Assembly: GCF_016909185.1 (NCBI RefSeq) | Contig: NZ_JAFBFH010000008.1 | Location: forward strand, 62,001-126,000 | DNA: 64,000 nt | Reading direction: 5' to 3' | DNA from: Siminovitchia thermophila | GTDB taxonomy: Bacteria > Bacillota > Bacilli > Bacillales > Bacillaceae_C | Shown here: positions 8,370 through 18,219 of the stretch, piece by piece | How the letters are laid out: every line of letters begins with the position of its first letter | How positions within the stretch are numbered: position 1 is the first letter of the stretch | Notes under the pieces: model-generated | Database searches by the model: none | What the model was told of the DNA's origin: nothing | Seen by the model: the letters and a program-made list of their open reading frames with translations, nothing else | Position numbers and translations under genes: made by a program

Positions 8370-9416
8370 TTACCCGGCCTCCCATTTCGCAACTTCCTCC
8401 CGGACGCGCGGGGCCACTTCTGTTCCAAGCAGTTCGATCGCTTTCATGACCTCATGATGGGGCATCGTACCAAGCGGTACATGGAGCATAAATCGGGTAA
8501 TGCCGACTTCTTTACGGAGGTGGATGATTTTCTGTGCCACGGTTTCCGGATCTCCCACATATAGTGCTCCCTCAAAACTCCGCGCCGCATCATAGCTTGA
8601 ACGATCATAGCGACCCCAGCCGCGTTCACGGCCTATTACATTCATCACATGCTGGGTAGACGGGAAAAATGTATCTGCCGCCTCTTCCGTATCCTCTCCT
8701 ATAAATCCATGAGAATGAGAGGCGACCGGAAGCTTCGACACATCATGCCCCGCTTTGGCGGCAGCTCTTTTATACAGTTCCACAAGAGGCGCAAACTGCA
8801 CCGGCCTGCCCCCGATAATCGCAAGTACAAGCGGGAGCCCAAGCGTACCCGCCCGGATAACCGATTGTGTATTGCCCCCGCTCCCAATCCACACCGGTAA
8901 CGGGTCTTGGACAGGTCGTGGATAGATACCAAGATGATCAATGGCCGCCCGATGCTTCCCTTTCCAAGTTACCTTCTCGGATTTGCACAACTCCAGCAGC
9001 AATTCAAGCTTCTCTTCAAACAACTCTTCATAGTCATTCAAATCATAGCCGAACAGTGGAAAAGACTCGATAAATGAGCCCCTCCCCGCCATAATTTCAG
9101 CCCGGCCGTTTGATATGCCATCAAGCGTGGCGAAATCTTGAAAAACCCGTACCGGATCATCTGAAGAAAGCACCGTGACCGCGCTTGTCAGACGAATCCT
9201 TTTTGTTCGGGAAGCGGCAGCCGCAAGCACAACTGCGGGCGCAGAGGCGGCAAAATCCTTTCGATGATGTTCACCAACTCCAAACACATCTAATCCAACC
9301 TGATCGGCAAGTACAATCTCTTCGACAACCTCGCGAATCCGCTGAGCATGACTGATCACTTCACCTGTTTGAACATCCGGCGTTGTTTCAACAAACGTGG
9401 TCACTCCGATTTCCAC
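8370..9416 (-). CDS. LLM-class flavin-dependent oxidoreductase
   Basis: This 348-aa bacterial luciferase-like monooxygenase belongs to the subgroup often annotated as putative oxidoreductase of the 2I7G type. Typical segments are GVGEHHRKDF near residue 46, LTSAVTVLSSDDPVRVFQDF, RAEIMAGRGSF, and WIGSGGNTQSV for the phosphate of FMN. Such enzymes use reduced FMN or F420; bacilli generally use FMN. The substrate cannot be told. The start codon is GTG at 9416 with GGAGGG 6 bases upstream. It is a single-gene unit with its own terminator. Confidence 0.88.
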   Translation of the reverse strand: MEIGVTTFVETTPDVQTGEVISHAQRIREVVEEIVLADQVGLDVFGVGEHHRKDFAASAPAVVLAAAASRTKRIRLTSAVTVLSSDDPVRVFQDFATLDGISNGRAEIMAGRGSFIESFPLFGYDLNDYEELFEEKLELLLELCKSEKVTWKGKHRAAIDHLGIYPRPVQDPLPVWIGSGGNTQSVIRAGTLGLPLVLAIIGGRPVQFAPLVELYKRAAAKAGHDVSKLPVASHSHGFIGEDTEEAADTFFPSTQHVMNVIGRERGWGRYDRSSYDAARSFEGALYVGDPETVAQKIIHLRKEVGITRFMLHVPLGTMPHHEVMKAIELLGTEVAPRVREEVAKWEAG

Positions 9417-9428
9417 TAGTATCCCTCC

Positions 9429-9803
9429 AATTTTTTAAAGACCGCTTATTTAGTTACTAAAAGTAATAAACTAATCTTGTGATATTAATTTATAAAAATC
9501 AAGCATTTTACCTAGTGGCGACCTTCAAAAAGTATTCCTGACGGTTTTTTTTGATGTATCCTTTTACATCATTGCTATGCCTTTGCCAATCTTTCTGATC
9601 ACAGGTCGCTGGAACTGACCCATCTTATTATTTTAATAAATTTAAACTATGGAAATTATATAAAATAAGCATTATCATATATTTCAAGCATAACATCATC
9701 TTAAAAAGAGTCTCTCCCTTCCCTTCAAAGATATTGTTGCACTAATCTGGATGGGAACCACATTAAAATCAAGTGAACGATCTTTATTGGAGGTCATTAA
9801 CTG
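9429..9803. other. Intergenic, no gene seen
   Basis: AT-rich sequence between two outward genes. I see no coding frame and no strong hairpin. It presumably holds the promoters of both flanking genes. Confidence 0.4.
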
Positions 9804-10058
9804 ATGAAAACCGTACTGATTATAGTCAACATTATGACAGGGCTGTTTGTTGGCATCTCAAGTATTTTAGGATTTTTAATGAGCGGAATAGCGGAAACAC
9901 CGGAACCTACAAACAACTATTTTTACTTAATACTATTGTTAACTTGGATAATTGGCTTGGTTTTACAATTTAAGCCAAAAACGAGAATCATTGGTTTCAT
10001 CATCTCGTTTATACCAGTAGCCTATTATATGTATCTCTATATTATGGCTGCTGTTTAA
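9804..10058 (+). CDS. Small three-helix membrane protein, unknown function
   Basis: This 84-aa hydrophobic protein has three predicted membrane segments (about residues 4-28, 38-55 and 61-82), separated by a short acidic loop and a basic loop (FKPKTR). GGAGG lies about 10 bases before the ATG, which supports translation. No family is recognised. It is isolated, with eroded DNA to the right. Confidence 0.55.
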   Translation: MKTVLIIVNIMTGLFVGISSILGFLMSGIAETPEPTNNYFYLILLLTWIIGLVLQFKPKTRIIGFIISFIPVAYYMYLYIMAAV

Positions 10059-10854
10059 ACCGGCAGGTTAGCCACATAAAGAAAAGAAGTAACTGCTCCA
10101 TTCATTAAGTTTTGTGATATGCACTCGTTAAAAGCTAGTTTTTTCCTCTGTGCAAAATTTAATTTTCATCCTGAAAAGCTTCCAACAATTACATTTTCCA
10201 ATGATGACAAGTAAAGCAAGAGTCTATATAATCAAATCAACGCTCGTAAATTTGATAGGGTTTGAAACAAAAGTTTGACTCCAACCAATAACCAATTTCG
10301 ATGAATGGTACTAGCAAATTTACACAAGGCCAATGTCGTGCACTCTACGAGTATTACGGAAAAACGTTCATTGCCTACAAGCGTGAAAGCCTCCTCGACC
10401 CATCCCGCAACGAATGTCTCAGGATTTTTTCATCGTACACGACTGATTATATGCAACATGATTGCCCATCCTCATGGAAAAAATCGCAATTTGGAAAGAA
10501 ATTATTTTATATTATCTTTCTGCAATCTGTAAAAAAGAAATAGATTGATCACTCCTAGTTTGTTAGTTGGCTCGATAAAGCGAAATATTCCAAAGAAAGC
10601 CTGTTTCGAGTTGAAATCTTGTGAGTCTCTGTTAAACTCCTTTTTTAATTCAATATCCCCGATTCTTTCACCATGAATGGAACACAACAAAAGATATAAT
10701 AAAAACCTTCATAAAACGTTTATTAGCTTTTTTCAAATGATAGATGTTCAGAACACGCAGTCATTAAAGACCAGTGAACATACCATAGAAAGAATCGCCG
10801 CCACAAAAATCGGACACAGCTTTCTTTTACATAGCTGTATCGGAAAAAGAAGGA
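10059..10854. other. Eroded intergenic DNA
   Basis: About 800 bases with no intact gene. Several short open frames on both strands lack ribosome binding sites and protein-like composition. The region appears to be decaying sequence continuing into the remnant at 10855. Confidence 0.35.
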
Positions 10855-10959
10855 ATGAAACAGCTTGGACGTGGTGTTATACGGGCGGCATATATCCAAA
10901 AAGAGAATAAAATGATTTTACGAAGATTGGCTGAGCTTTCTATGAAAACATGCTTGTGA
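10855..10959 (+). pseudogene. Gene remnant, unidentified
   Basis: A 34-codon frame (MKQLGRGVIRAAYIQKENKM and onward, to a TGA) has ordinary protein-like codon use, and the frame is open a little upstream of the ATG, but there is no ribosome binding site. A second short frame from 10971 (MIQEDQKSIFGILGEHEV) follows in a different frame. Both may derive from one disrupted gene. The family is unknown. Confidence 0.25.
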
Positions 10960-11063
10960 AGATGATTCAGGAAGACCAAAAGTCCATCTTTGGAATCTTA
11001 GGAGAACATGAAGTTTCAATACGTACATTAAAAAGAAGGAGTCTGTGACACAAATAGCAAAGG

Positions 11064-11093
11064 CCGAACAATTCATTTATAATTGTTCGGTTT
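11064..11093. terminator. Perfect 10-base hairpin
   Basis: CCGAACAATT and AATTGTTCGG form a perfect stem with a 7-base loop, followed by TTTAATTGTG. It looks like the terminator of the degraded gene to its left. Confidence 0.55.
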
Positions 11094-11137
11094 AATTGTG
11101 TTAAAAAAATCCCTATCATCGCTACGTCAACATATTT

Positions 11138-11230
11138 CGCTTTCCGCGGGCACGGCTTCAGCTTCCTCGGAAAGCAAAGGTCGCTTTCCTGCGGGATCTT
11201 CAGCTCGAGCTATTCCCGCAGGAGTCTACC
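11138..11230. repeat. Dispersed Bacillus-type intergenic repeat
   Basis: The stretch contains two hairpins: GCTTTCCG...CGGAAAGC (11139-11175) and TCCTGCGGGA...TCCCGCAGGA (11187-11223). The core CGGGCACGGCTTCAGCTTCC is familiar from short GC-rich repeats scattered through many Bacillus genomes. It differs sharply in base composition from the AT-rich flanks. Confidence 0.6.
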
Positions 11231-11277
11231 TATTTTGACTACGCTAAAAGCTTGCGTATTATACACTGGGATAATTG

Positions 11278-11434
11278 ATCCCGCATGTAAGGTGCCGTAA
11301 GACTCCCACTTCAAAATCTTAAGTGAATACAAAAGGTCTAAGTGGGAGAAAACGGCACCTAAATGCCCGATTGGTTCAACTAACATTCAGTAGGAGATGG
11401 AAGAAAACGCCTACTGAATGAAGTTTCACTTTAT
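11278..11434. repeat. 157-nt structured repeat, copy 1
   Basis: It is nearly identical to 48938-49093. The element folds into two hairpins. GGTGCCGT...ACGGCACC encloses a second stem of CTCCCACTT with AAGTGGGAG, and CATTCAGTAGG pairs with CCTACTGAATG near the right end. Differences between the two copies largely keep the stems paired. Copy 1 lies in eroded intergenic DNA next to the other dispersed repeat. Confidence 0.8.
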
Positions 11435-11549
11435 CCCGCAACGTATTTACTCATGTCCCAGCCCTACTCTTTCTTTTACCAAAACATCTTTGTTTTTGGC
11501 TTCACTCACCCGTAAATGCTTTAAGAGTCTCATTTCTCACAAAAGCCTT

Positions 11550-11891
11550 TTAAATCTTTTTGACAAACTCCGATTTTAGTTTCATGGCGCCGATGCCGTC
11601 AATTTTACAGTCTATATCATGATCCCCTTCAACGAGGCGAATATTCTTTACCTTTGTCCCCATTTTTACGACTGACGAACTTCCTTTTATTTTTAAATCT
11701 TTAATGACTGTAACGGTATCACCATTGTGTAATACATTGCCGTTGGCGTCTTTGACTACTTGCTCTTCTTCCATATTGTCTGCTTTCATTTCCGGATGCC
11801 ATTCATGGGCACATTCCGGGCAAACAAGAAATCCTCTATCCTCATACGTGTATTCAGAATTACAATTTGGGCAATTGGGCAAATTGGTCAT
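11550..11891 (-). CDS. yjdM: YjdM/PhnA-family zinc ribbon protein
   Basis: This 113-aa protein has an N-terminal zinc ribbon ([12 protein letters not shown] and CPECAHEW, two CxxC pairs at about residues 7-30). It is followed by the PhnA domain with the hallmark [27 protein letters not shown] and C-terminal LKSEFVKK. It closely follows E. coli YjdM in both order and length. The name PhnA is historical, and a role in phosphonate metabolism is not supported for this family. The ATG at 11891 is preceded by GAGGAAT about 7 bases upstream; longer in-frame starts cover that site. Confidence 0.9.
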   Translation of the reverse strand: MTNLPNCPNCNSEYTYEDRGFLVCPECAHEWHPEMKADNMEEEQVVKDANGNVLHNGDTVTVIKDLKIKGSSSVVKMGTKVKNIRLVEGDHDIDCKIDGIGAMKLKSEFVKKI

Positions 11892-12158
11892 CTTCTCATT
11901 CCTCATTTCGCTATTTAACATTTTCAAAAAAATATAGTTAATTGTTTCCTATATGCCTATACTGTCACAGTCTTCCTGTAATGACAAGCTCCCCCTTACG
12001 AAATACCCGTTTGGAGAGCAATATAAAAAGTGACGCCCTTTTTTCCAAACTTGCGAGCGAACTCGGCTGTATAAAAGCCAATCCAGCCATAACAGTCAGA
12101 TCATTCAGTAAATCCCCATCTCGCTTTTCTCTAAAGCTGTAATGAAAGGCATTAGAAA

Positions 12159-12199
12159 GCACCTCCCATCGTTTGATCGTTTCTCACGATGGAGGGTGC
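12159..12199 (-). terminator. Terminator of the DUF4153 gene
   Basis: GCACCTCCCATCGT and ACGATGGAGGGTGC form a 14-base stem with one mismatch, followed by TTTC on the minus strand, just downstream of the membrane protein gene. Confidence 0.7.
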
Positions 12200-12214
12200 C
12201 ATTCACAAAGGTGC

Positions 12215-13984
12215 TTATTTGATCTTAAGTAGTACAAACATATCTGCAAAAAACTGATTGTCATAATGACTCACAGAAGTAATGAGCAAATCCATTCTTA
12301 CTTTGTCGTTCTCACGGGTAACAGTTGCTTTCTTTACAGACAGCATTTTGGTGCCTCCCCCGTAACTTTCTTCATCCTCAAGGATTTCAGCAAACACTTC
12401 TTTTGTATGAACCTTTATCAGTTCGGCGTTCTGTTCATCGACCAAACGGAGGATGATATCATCGCTTTCCAATTCTTGCTTCAATATATAATGTACGTTA
12501 TTGATTTCAACTGGAACTTGCTGTACTTCTTTACTATTAACCGTCAGTTGAACCATTCGATCGTAAGGTTCTATATTCACGACAGGGCTTTCCTGCCAGT
12601 CCAGATCGGCATATTGTGATTTACCGCCCCCGTCTATTCCATCGTATACTGCTTGAAAACCGAAGGTTTTCTGAAAGTGATCATCGTAAAGAATGTTATC
12701 CGGCAGCCAATCAATTTTTTTCAGATAATCCATGCTGTCCAAATAACTGACCGTTCTCGTAATCGTTTTTTTATCTTTCTCGGATATGGATGAGTTCGGT
12801 ACAATTTTGCCCTCTTCCAACATGCCGTTCTCAGTCAGAGTATCTTTCAGGACATTTATCTGGTTGGTTCGGCTGACTGTAAACGCATCTATGGGAGGAA
12901 TGATCGATATAGCGGAAAAAACGATCAAAACAGCCGCAATCCAGCCATTTTTTCGAACAGGGAAAAAGCTGAATATAATGCCTGAAATGAATGCGAAAAT
13001 CCCAAACATAATGACATAATAGCGTCCATGAGTCACTCCTGCTTCCGATATTTTTAAGATCGAAGCAATCGTTTGAAACAGTACGATCGGAATGAGTACC
13101 TTCGGAAAAATTCTCCTGAATATCATTGCGGATTGATTGTCCAGGCTGCTGGCCAGAATACACACGAAAATAACGGTAATCGTATAGGAAACAAGCATCG
13201 GTTCAAGCAGGTTATTCGTCCAAAAATCCCCGCGAATATTTAAAAGGACATAAACAAATAAAATAATGGTGTACACCGCAGTCAGCGGAATAATGACGTA
13301 AGAAATCAAAATACCCAGCGTTTTTGGAACCGAAATGGCCCTTTCCATTTTTTCAAGTTGATCTGTTGATAGATTCGTATCCTTTTTCCCTGGATAAGGG
13401 GGCGTAAAGGACAAAAAGAAGATCGGTGCAAACAAAGAAAAAATGATGTTTAAGGCGTGAGAGTAGACTTTATAATGTATGGAAAAAAGAAGCTGATCGA
13501 TCGCAAAAATGATGGTGCTGACGCCTCCAGCGAGAACGGCTGAAAAAAGCGCCGTGATAAAAAATGCTTTAAAAGCGGACATAAAGCTTTCATTAAAGGT
13601 TACCTTGCTTTTAATAGCGGGAACCCAAATAAAAGCCATGAGCAGTGCAAACATGGCAACAGCCGTTTTTATGCTAATTTCGATATTAAATGCGGATGCC
13701 GATGGAATCATAAAGTAATAACCAGCAGTTAAAAGGATCGCGCCGCCCATCAGCATAAAGCGTTCACTTGCCTTTGTGCAAAAACGCTCATACACGTGCT
13801 GGCCAACAACACTCAGCATGGCTCCGACCACAAACGTAAAAAGATACTTTGAAAAATCTTCCTTTTCATTTTGTATGGAAATCACGTTCACTGTTGCAAC
13901 AGCCACAAGAAAAAGCATCGTTAACGGGTAGCGGTCAACAGCCTTCACGACTCCAATCAACTTATTTTTTAAGCGTTCAATCAC
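12215..13984 (-). CDS. DUF4153-type multi-pass membrane protein
   Basis: This 589-aa protein has about ten hydrophobic segments within residues 18-390. A soluble C-terminal domain (about 395-589) follows, rich in beta-strand pattern and ending in FFADMFVLLKIK. The architecture and the FTPPYPGKKDTN region fit the DUF4153 family of uncharacterised bacterial membrane proteins. Translation starts at a GTG (13984) with AAGGTGAT about 7 bases upstream. It stands alone with its own terminator, so context gives no role. Confidence 0.7.
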   Translation of the reverse strand: MIERLKNKLIGVVKAVDRYPLTMLFLVAVATVNVISIQNEKEDFSKYLFTFVVGAMLSVVGQHVYERFCTKASERFMLMGGAILLTAGYYFMIPSASAFNIEISIKTAVAMFALLMAFIWVPAIKSKVTFNESFMSAFKAFFITALFSAVLAGGVSTIIFAIDQLLFSIHYKVYSHALNIIFSLFAPIFFLSFTPPYPGKKDTNLSTDQLEKMERAISVPKTLGILISYVIIPLTAVYTIILFVYVLLNIRGDFWTNNLLEPMLVSYTITVIFVCILASSLDNQSAMIFRRIFPKVLIPIVLFQTIASILKISEAGVTHGRYYVIMFGIFAFISGIIFSFFPVRKNGWIAAVLIVFSAISIIPPIDAFTVSRTNQINVLKDTLTENGMLEEGKIVPNSSISEKDKKTITRTVSYLDSMDYLKKIDWLPDNILYDDHFQKTFGFQAVYDGIDGGGKSQYADLDWQESPVVNIEPYDRMVQLTVNSKEVQQVPVEINNVHYILKQELESDDIILRLVDEQNAELIKVHTKEVFAEILEDEESYGGGTKMLSVKKATVTRENDKVRMDLLITSVSHYDNQFFADMFVLLKIK

Positions 13985-14353
13985 GAATCACATCACCTTT
14001 CTTCGTTTGTCCAAACGCGATATTACCTTGCCGATTGCCTTTTTAAAAACAATTGCCTCCCTCTCCATTGTATAATAGTTTTTTAAAAGTATGAAATTGG
14101 TAAAAAACATCTGTCAAAAACCATTCGACAACCTCTTTCAGCTTCAACGCGATTTTTTCAATTCGATCATCAAAAAATGACTAATACCCAAGCAAATGCC
14201 TCCTTACGGTAGCGATTCAAGATAATCGGCACCTGATTCATTGCTGGTTCGATCTCATTACCGATCAAGGAAGAAGCTTGCGGAGCACTGCAAACAAAAA
14301 AAGTACCTGTCACCTGTTTTCCCGGATTCTATAGGCACAAAACAAAATAAAAA
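13985..14353. other. Intergenic, no gene seen
   Basis: No coding frame is supported. A TATAAT-like box read toward the DUF4153 gene lies near 14070 (TTGTATAATAG on the plus strand). The remainder is unremarkable. Confidence 0.35.
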
Positions 14354-14385
14354 AGCTTGGAGAGAATCTGCTTTCTCTACAAGCT
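14354..14385 (-). terminator. Hairpin terminator (dispersed AGCTTGTAGAG type)
   Basis: AGCTTGTAGAGAAAG pairs with CTCTCCAAGCT and is followed by six T residues and ATTTTG on the minus strand. It closes the 14430-18109 operon. The T-tract flank is shared with the copy at 21845-21889. Confidence 0.75.
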
Positions 14386-14429
14386 AAAACCCGTTCACAA
14401 AGTTCATTCTCCAACAGGCAAAGCGTTAT

Positions 14430-14882
14430 TTATATAATTCCTTGGACCCTTAATATGATTTCGGCAATAATGGCTGAACCGAGAAAAGTTCCCAAAAAGG
14501 CCATTAATGCAACTATTACGCTTCGGACACCAAGCTTCCTAAAGTCGGCCCAATTTTTTCCTATTGATATTCCTGCATAAGCAAGAATGGGAGTAGCAAG
14601 AGCCAGCATGTTGATATGATTCGTCCATTCCACTACATAGGATGATCCTGGAAACCAAGGCATGGAAATAATGATTCCGATAATCCCTATATAACCAACA
14701 CTTGGTACATTGCCCGGTAATATTTTCTCAAGTATCAGTCCCAGTATACTGACACAAATTAAAAGCAACATTCCGGGAATGGCCATGATCGGAAGTACAT
14801 CATACCCGAGCCAATTTCCAAACGCGGCCGATACACCAAAAACGAGCAATACCAAAAACCATTCACGAATATCTTTAAGCAC
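14430..14882 (-). CDS. Small membrane protein, partner of DUF3100 protein
   Basis: This 150-aa protein is almost entirely hydrophobic, with four to five predicted membrane helices and few charged residues. It overlaps the end of the DUF3100 gene by 8 bases, so the two are translationally coupled and probably form one membrane complex. I infer a two-component transporter or carrier for a carboxylic acid, because the operon otherwise encodes soluble dehydrogenases and a regulator. No specific family is recognised. Confidence 0.65.
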   Translation of the reverse strand: MLKDIREWFLVLLVFGVSAAFGNWLGYDVLPIMAIPGMLLLICVSILGLILEKILPGNVPSVGYIGIIGIIISMPWFPGSSYVVEWTNHINMLALATPILAYAGISIGKNWADFRKLGVRSVIVALMAFLGTFLGSAIIAEIILRVQGII

Positions 14883-15699
14883 TAAAATGCTCTCCTTTCC
14901 CTTCCTTGGATTTTCCTCTCCTCCTTGTCAACAATGAATAGTATTTTTCAGTTAGCGGCAAGCCAATAAAAATACTCATATATAATCCAGTGGAAAGAGA
15001 AAGCAAATTGCTTGCGCCGGCAAATGCGATAATTTGATTCTCCATATCCGGAAAAGCAGCAATTAAGGAACCGCTTGCGGCTGCCATCATGCTTCCGCTT
15101 CCGACCCCGGACGCCATGGCGAATGATAAAGGGTGCAGTGGGGTGATCGTTGCTAAAAAGCCGGCAAGCAATCCGAGAAAAGCGGCGCCAAATACAGTTC
15201 CAAAAATATAGACAGCCATCACACCCCGGCCTTCCGGTGAGTCAAAGCCGTATTTGTTTACAATTAATCCGACGTTTGGCTCCCTTCCAATCGAATGAGT
15301 CATCCCAATACTCTCCCTTTTAAAGCCTAGTAAAACGGCAAGCGGAAGAGCTAAGAGGATCGTTCCCAAATTGCCAAGCTCCTGGAGTAAAAGAGCCGGT
15401 CCTGCTTCAATAAGCGCGGGTATCTGAGGCCCTATAATGACACCAATCTTCGCAATTAAAAGGGTGACTCCCAAAACAATAAGCGGCTCAGCATTTTTGG
15501 CCTGTTTTTCCTTCATGATCGGTGTAAAATAAAGCCCCAAACCAAGGAAAAATGCGTACAACATCGGCAGAAGGAGAATCACTCCCGCGCCTATTTTGAT
15601 ACTGAATTGTCCTACCGCTTCAGTAAGGCATACAAGAACAAATACAATAACATGCAACCGCCAGTCCTTTACAATTTCAAGCCTGCCAGAATCCCCCAT
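14875..15699 (-). CDS. DUF3100 membrane protein, putative transporter subunit
   Basis: This 274-aa protein has about eight hydrophobic segments with glycine-rich turns (for example SFAMASGVGSGSMMAAASGS near 190-210) and the central IGREPNVGLIVNKYG motif, as in DUF3100 proteins. Proteins of this family are suspected carriers but are not characterised. The ATG at 15699 has AAAGGGGG 8 bases upstream; the longer in-frame start lies inside the upstream gene and lacks a site. It is the fourth gene of an operon with an aldehyde dehydrogenase and a beta-hydroxyacid dehydrogenase. Confidence 0.75.
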   Translation of the reverse strand: MGDSGRLEIVKDWRLHVIVFVLVCLTEAVGQFSIKIGAGVILLLPMLYAFFLGLGLYFTPIMKEKQAKNAEPLIVLGVTLLIAKIGVIIGPQIPALIEAGPALLLQELGNLGTILLALPLAVLLGFKRESIGMTHSIGREPNVGLIVNKYGFDSPEGRGVMAVYIFGTVFGAAFLGLLAGFLATITPLHPLSFAMASGVGSGSMMAAASGSLIAAFPDMENQIIAFAGASNLLSLSTGLYMSIFIGLPLTEKYYSLLTRRRGKSKEGKGEHFSA

Positions 15700-15727
15700 C
15701 CCATTTTCCCCCTTTCTTGCTTGTCCA

Positions 15728-16612
15728 TTATTCTTCCTGATCATCCAAATCTCTTAAAATACAGCTTACCGCTGTCATATCGAGATGGCCCCAACCCTTT
15801 TTTTGGGCCTCCGCAAAAATGCTTCTAATAAGCGGACTCAACAATGTGCCCGCACGTTCTGATTTCGTAAGTCTAAAAAATAAATCAACGTCTTTTTGCA
15901 TATGATTCAGCATAAAGACAACCTTCTCATGGGACTGTTCTATTATATTGGGGCCAAATACGTACATCACTTTGTTTTCCGCTGAACTCTTTTGCATGAT
16001 TTTCATCATTTTTTGAGGATCGACTCCCACTTTGCCTGCGATGTGTAGCGCTTCCGACATTAATAATGTAATCCCTGCCACCACCATATTGTTGCAAAGT
16101 TTGACCACTTGCCCAGAGCCGCTTGATCCTACATAATGGATTTCTTTTCCAATAGCCTGCAAAATCGGAAGGATTTCTTCAAACCTGTCTGAATCTCCTC
16201 CCGTCATAATGGTTAAAGTTCCTTCCTGAGCCCCTTGTGGCCCATTCGAAACAGGACAATCAAAAAAGTTGACTCCTGCTTCTTTACATGTTTCAAAAAG
16301 TTCCTTCGTCACATGTACGTCCGTTGTACTCATGTCAAGTATAGCCGCGCCCTTTTTCAGTCTGGGAAGAATTCCCTCTCTTCCGATGATTGTTTCCTTA
16401 ATCAGCTCGCTGGCGGGCAGTGACAATAAAAGATAATCAAGATGTTCGCCCATTTCCGTAAAATGGGAAACAGGCTGGGCTCCAAGCTCTTTCATTTGTG
16501 TTTGTTTTTCCAAATCAGGATCATAGGTGACAACACGGTATTGATGTTTAAGTAAATTTTTGACCATGCCACTTCCCATTGCTCCGCAGCCGACAACGCC
16601 AACTATTTTCAC
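15728..16612 (-). CDS. NAD(P)-dependent beta-hydroxyacid dehydrogenase (3-hydroxyisobutyrate dehydrogenase family)
   Basis: This protein of about 294 aa has an N-terminal Rossmann domain (GVVGCGAMGSGMVKNLL), the substrate-binding DCPVSNGPQGAQEGTL segment and the catalytic lysine in KLCNNMV near residue 170. The family oxidises 3-hydroxyisobutyrate, tartronate semialdehyde reductively, and similar beta-hydroxy acids. The start is placed at GTG 16612 because AGGAG lies 8 bases upstream; an ATG at 16621 directly abuts that site. Only 12 bases separate it from the aldehyde dehydrogenase gene, so they are co-transcribed. The pair suggests oxidation of a hydroxy acid via a semialdehyde. The substrate is unknown. 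Confidence 0.85.
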   Translation of the reverse strand: MKIVGVVGCGAMGSGMVKNLLKHQYRVVTYDPDLEKQTQMKELGAQPVSHFTEMGEHLDYLLLSLPASELIKETIIGREGILPRLKKGAAILDMSTTDVHVTKELFETCKEAGVNFFDCPVSNGPQGAQEGTLTIMTGGDSDRFEEILPILQAIGKEIHYVGSSGSGQVVKLCNNMVVAGITLLMSEALHIAGKVGVDPQKMMKIMQKSSAENKVMYVFGPNIIEQSHEKVVFMLNHMQKDVDLFFRLTKSERAGTLLSPLIRSIFAEAQKKGWGHLDMTAVSCILRDLDDQEE

Positions 16613-16624
16613 CGCAACCATCTC

Positions 16625-18109
16625 CTAAGCCTTCATATAGACTGTTTTAATGTCTGTCCAAAAATCCAATGCCGTGCTACCTTGTTCCCTCGGCCCTATA
16701 CTCGACTCTTTTTTGCCGCCAAATGGATAATGGTTCTCGAAATAGGTAGATGGGAGATTTACGTGTGTCACACCAGATTCGATATTCTTTACAAAATGCA
16801 AGGCTTTTTTCAGATCTTTTGTATAGATGGTAGAAGATAAACCGAAATCAATTTGATTGGCCACTTTTAATGCTTCTTCATAATCCTCAACTGCAATCAC
16901 TCCAATGACTGGCCCGAAAATCTCTTCTTTTGCAATGGTCATTTCGGGCTTTACTCCACTAAAAACGGTTGGTGCCACGAAATATCCTTTTGCCAAATCC
17001 CCATTGGTAAGCCGGCTTCCCCCCGTTTCAAGCGTTGCTCCTTCTTCCAGTGCCAATTGAACATATCGTAAATATGTGTTCATTTGATTTTCATCTATCA
17101 CCGCGCCATTTACCGCATCTTTCGCAAATCCATTTTTAATTGTCAGGGATTCCGCTTTTTCGACCAGCTTACGAGTCACTTCTTTTGCGATAGACCTAGG
17201 CACAATCAATCGGCTCGTTCCCGTGCAGCGTTGGCCATTATCATAAAATCCACTAATGACAATACTTTCAATCGCCTTGTCTATATCGGCGTCCTCCAGA
17301 ACGATGGCCGGATTTTTCCCTCCCATTTCAGCTTGCATTTTTCCTCCATGTCGTGTTACAGCTTTGCCTAAAGTTATTCCCACATCGGTAGAACCGGTGA
17401 AAGAAACAGCTTTCAACTCTTTGTTCTCGCCGATTTCCTTCCCTACAACCGATCCTTTGCCCGTGACCATATTAATAACTCCTCCGGGAACTCCCGCTTT
17501 TTCAAACAACTCCATCATTTTTACACTGATCAAAGACGTAGTACTTGCGGGCTTGAAGACAACGGTGTTTCCCGCAATGATGGCCGGAGCAATTTTCCAT
17601 ATCCCAATACCAAGCGGAAAATTATAAGGAGCAATTACGCCTACTACTCCCAATGGCTCACGTATCGTATAAGCAAAAATATCAGGCTGATAGGAAGGTA
17701 ATGTTTCTCCGGCAAGCCTTGTTGCTTCACCGCTGAACTGCTTCATTGCCTGGATCGTCTTTTCTACTTCCCCCCGTGCCTCCCGTATGGCCTTTCCCAC
17801 TTCCTTTGTAATCATGTGGGCGAGTTCTTCCCGGTTTCGTTCCAGTTCCCCAATCAGATTAAATATGACTTCGCCTCTTACCGGGGCAGAAGTATTTTTC
17901 CAAGCAGGAAAAGCTTCTTTGGCCACAGCAATCGCTTTTTTTACATCGTTGATAGAAGAACTCTGAAAATAACCCAATACTTCTTCGGTATTTGCCGGAT
18001 TAATGCTTTTATATACATGATCACTTTCTGAACTTACCCATTCTCCCCCGATATAGTTTTTGTAAATCGGTACCTCCGCAATGGTTTTGTTTCCTAATAA
18101 TTGATCCAT
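16625..18109 (-). CDS. NAD(P)-dependent aldehyde dehydrogenase, semialdehyde dehydrogenase type
   Basis: This 494-aa aldehyde dehydrogenase carries the usual signatures: PYNFPLGIGIWKIAPA, cofactor-binding SFTGSTDVG, the general base Glu in EMGGKNP (about 255) and the catalytic Cys in NGQRCTGTSR (about 289). Overall it resembles enzymes acting on semialdehydes such as alpha-ketoglutaric semialdehyde. It is the first structural gene of the operon that continues with a hydroxyacid dehydrogenase and two membrane proteins, and it lies downstream of a GAF/PucR-type regulator on the same strand. GGGAGTGG precedes the ATG. The natural substrate cannot be read from sequence. Confidence 0.88.
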   Translation of the reverse strand: MDQLLGNKTIAEVPIYKNYIGGEWVSSESDHVYKSINPANTEEVLGYFQSSSINDVKKAIAVAKEAFPAWKNTSAPVRGEVIFNLIGELERNREELAHMITKEVGKAIREARGEVEKTIQAMKQFSGEATRLAGETLPSYQPDIFAYTIREPLGVVGVIAPYNFPLGIGIWKIAPAIIAGNTVVFKPASTTSLISVKMMELFEKAGVPGGVINMVTGKGSVVGKEIGENKELKAVSFTGSTDVGITLGKAVTRHGGKMQAEMGGKNPAIVLEDADIDKAIESIVISGFYDNGQRCTGTSRLIVPRSIAKEVTRKLVEKAESLTIKNGFAKDAVNGAVIDENQMNTYLRYVQLALEEGATLETGGSRLTNGDLAKGYFVAPTVFSGVKPEMTIAKEEIFGPVIGVIAVEDYEEALKVANQIDFGLSSTIYTKDLKKALHFVKNIESGVTHVNLPSTYFENHYPFGGKKESSIGPREQGSTALDFWTDIKTVYMKA

Positions 18110-18219
18110 ATTTAGTCATCCACTCCCAATATCGTAATCGTTTTCAATAATTGTAATTCTTTGAAATATGGAGTGGAATGTGTGATAAAACAATCATTCG
18201 CTTGAATGTTTGTGTAGCA

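Noticed and set aside
10301-10690. Open frames on both strands in the eroded stretch
   Set aside because: They lack ribosome binding sites, overlap each other on opposite strands, and have no recognisable motif.
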